A stretch of DNA of 24,651 nt from a virus. The notes beneath the pieces were generated by a model. It was given only the letters and a program-made list of their open reading frames with translations. It was not told the origin of the DNA and ran no database searches. The stretch is from positions 1 through 24,651 of IMG/VR virus record IMGVR_UViG_3300044626_000683; one strand, written 5' to 3'. A program made the translations under genes and the position numbers. Below, piece by piece: positions 23,281 through 24,651 of the stretch; position 1 is the first letter of the stretch, and the number at the start of each line of letters is the position of its first letter.

Positions 23281-24651
23281 CGAAACCAGCCTACCTGTTT
23301 ATGTTCTTTAGGCACTTCAGTTTCCGTTTTATAGTCATATTGTGGAATTTTATGTGGGTTTGCCATCCAAAGCTCTTTAGCACGCTCACCGATTTGACCT
23401 TCATAAGGACATGGAGTTCCAGCTGCCATCATTGCCTCAAATACACGACGATCTTGGCACATCGTAGCAACAGCAGCAACCTTCATACCCATATCAAAAA
23501 GAGTCTTGGATAACTTTAAGCGTTCACAATTCAAGTCACGTTGTGTGCCGCCTAGTGCCATACCTACTATTTGTGTTTGTATAGCTCCACTGCTACCAGT
23601 AGTACACAAGTCCTGGCCTCCGCCACTCATCATTGCTGGTGCAATAGCAGTAGGAGGTGGCTGTATTACACGTTGTGTTATATTAGTTTCGTTAATATTT
23701 TTATTAGTATTATCAGAAATTACCTTTTGATCACTATTACTGTAAGCATTAGTAAAACTAGAACTTTGATTTACATTTAAATTGTTTGTTGTAGCTGTAG
23801 TTTGATTAATATTACGATTGGTCATATCACCAGTTTGAATGTTATTATTTGTGCTAACACTAGTAGAAGTATTTTGATTTACGTTTGTATTTACGCTGGT
23901 ACTATTATTTGTATTATTAGTAGTAGAGTTACTTGTAGATGTACTAGCATTATTGTTGTTGTAGGTCATTGTGCCAGTATTAATATTATTGTTTGTATTA
24001 ACACTTGTAGACGTACTAGCATTGTTATTATTGTAAGTCATTGTGCCAGTATTAATATTATTGTTTGTATTAACACTTGTAGAATTATTAGTATTTACAG
24101 CTGTACTTGCTGATACATTATTATTATTAAATGTTTGAGTACCACTATTAATATTGTTATTAGTATTAACATTAGTACTATTAGATGACGATATACTAGC
24201 GTTATTGTTATTGTAAGTCATTGTGCCAGTATTAATATTATTGTTTGTACTAACGCTCATATTGTTTGTAGTGCTTGAGCTTGTACTTTGATTAATATTA
24301 GTATTTGTAGCTGTGCTTACATTATTATTATTAAATGTTTGTGTGCCAGTATTAACATTATTGTTATTATAGGTAACTGTACCACTCATAACATTGTTGT
24401 TATTATTAGTTACTGTGCCGCTTTGTATATTATTATTTGTATTTACATTGCTGCTTGTGCTAGTGCTTGTATTAACATTATTGTTAATATTTGTAGAATT
24501 GCTATTTACAGTACTAGTATTAACATTATTACTAGTACTAGTAGAAACATTATTAGTTGTTACACTACTAGTACTATTAGACGTAGAATTAGTATCTACT
24601 AGACTTTTAGAATCGTAAGCACCTTGATTTAATGGATTAATTGTACTAGTT
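23277..24651 (-). CDS. Asn/Thr/Ser-rich repeat protein with Cys-containing C-terminal domain (5'-partial)
   Basis: The frame has no stop up to the window edge: 87 further in-frame codons lie upstream of the ATG at 24389, so that ATG is an internal Met and the real start is beyond 24651. The visible 457 residues begin with INPLNQGAYDSKSLVDTNST. They continue as a low-complexity Asn/Thr/Ser region carrying at least seven copies of an [ST]GTxT[YFN]NNNN[VA] unit. The end is a different, folded domain of about 125 residues with four Cys (GGGQDLC, DLNCERLKLSKTLFDMGMK, MCQDRRVFEAM, GTPCPYEGQIG). The Asn ladder resembles amyloid or beta-solenoid fibres such as curlin, but the repeat is not the curlin consensus. 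The stop overlaps the start of the 791-aa exported protein by 4 bp. Confidence 0.85.
   Translation of the reverse strand, partial: TSTINPLNQGAYDSKSLVDTNSTSNSTSSVTTNNVSTSTSNNVNTSTVNSNSTNINNNVNTSTSTSSNVNTNNNIQSGTVTNNNNNVMSGTVTYNNNNVNTGTQTFNNNNVSTATNTNINQSTSSSTTNNMSVSTNNNINTGTMTYNNNNASISSSNSTNVNTNNNINSGTQTFNNNNVSASTAVNTNNSTSVNTNNNINTGTMTYNNNNASTSTSVNTNNNINTGTMTYNNNNASTSTSNSTTNNTNNSTSVNTNVNQNTSTSVSTNNNIQTGDMTNRNINQTTATTNNLNVNQSSSFTNAYSNSDQKVISDNTNKNINETNITQRVIQPPPTAIAPAMMSGGGQDLCTTGSSGAIQTQIVGMALGGTQRDLNCERLKLSKTLFDMGMKVAAVATMCQDRRVFEAMMAAGTPCPYEGQIGERAKELWMANPHKIPQYDYKTETEVPKEHKQVGWFR
23940..24440 (-). repeat. Coding tandem repeats, [ST]GTxT[YFN]NNNN[VA] units
   Basis: Imperfect DNA repeats inside the Asn-rich gene. 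The best copies, read on the + strand, start near 23949, 24020 and 24201 and share the core GTCATTGTGCCAGTATTAAT. More diverged copies with AAATGTTTG in place of GTAGGTCATTG lie near 24120-24150 and 24320-24360, and two more near 24365-24435. The unit length is irregular because Ser/Thr/Asn linkers of varying length separate the cores. Confidence 0.85.

Noticed and set aside
23940-24440. CRISPR array
   Set aside because: The repeats are imperfect, irregularly spaced and in frame with a protein; no constant direct repeats or unique spacers.
23802-24618. Long + strand open frames rich in Ile, Val, Leu, Cys opposite the Asn-rich gene
   Set aside because: They are antisense shadows of Asn/Thr/Ser codons and have no ribosome sites; the - strand frame is longer and leads into a folded domain.
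1-24651. tRNA genes, attachment sites, insertion sequences, T4-type late promoters (TATAAATA)
   Set aside because: No cloverleaf or TpsiC-like motif, integrase, transposase or terminal inverted repeats seen. The one TATAAATA I found on the - strand (near 14005-14012) points away from any gene on that strand.

Overview
The window looks like one contiguous piece of a tailed-phage genome (Caudoviricetes). It is AT-rich and almost fully coding, with many 4-bp start/stop overlaps. It carries a phage replication, recombination and nucleotide module, and I see no tRNA, rRNA, integrase or host housekeeping gene. The host is probably a Gram-negative bacterium: the phage encodes a lipoprotein with a lipobox and several Sec-type exported proteins. 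It depends on adenosylcobalamin for its ribonucleotide reductase. The species cannot be named from sequence alone.

Layout. Positions 1-15648 run on the + strand: DnaB-type helicase (5' end cut by the window), DnaG-type primase, family A DNA polymerase with proofreading domain, a protein of unknown function, UvsW-like SF2 helicase, a small unknown gene behind a clear sigma70-type promoter, a gp32-like ssDNA-binding protein, a terminator, an SbcD/SbcC (gp47/gp46) pair with a 63-codon gene wedged between them, a small basic coiled-coil protein, an Hjc-like resolvase, a second promoter, a 5'-3' exonuclease, dUTPase, a class II ribonucleotide reductase, a 53-aa protein, a second terminator, and a NodU/TobZ-type carbamoyltransferase. 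This is a recombination-dependent replication set like that of T4, built around a Pol I-type polymerase. A perfect 16-bp bidirectional terminator at 15634-15669 separates the two gene blocks.

Positions 15673-24651 run on the - strand and are transcribed leftward. In that order they are: an Asn/Thr/Ser-rich repeat protein (5' end off the window), a 791-aa exported protein, a TM/coiled-coil protein, a DUF4337-like membrane protein, a small lipoprotein, a two-TM protein, a small exported Lys/Glu/Ala/Pro-rich protein, PhoH, an unknown 98-aa protein, a 62-aa one-TM protein, a class III nucleotide cyclase fused to a helical-repeat region, and a 214-aa protein with a domain I associate with phage structural proteins. 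Much of this block is directed at the cell envelope.

The most interesting candidates are the phage-borne class III cyclase, which keeps its metal and transition-state residues but has Asn at both base-selecting positions and is translationally coupled to a small membrane protein; the cassette of exported and membrane proteins led by an amyloid-like Asn-rich repeat protein; the carbamoyltransferase as a possible DNA or surface modifier; the strong enrichment of CTAG; and patches inside RNR, polymerase and the repeat protein where this signature disappears.
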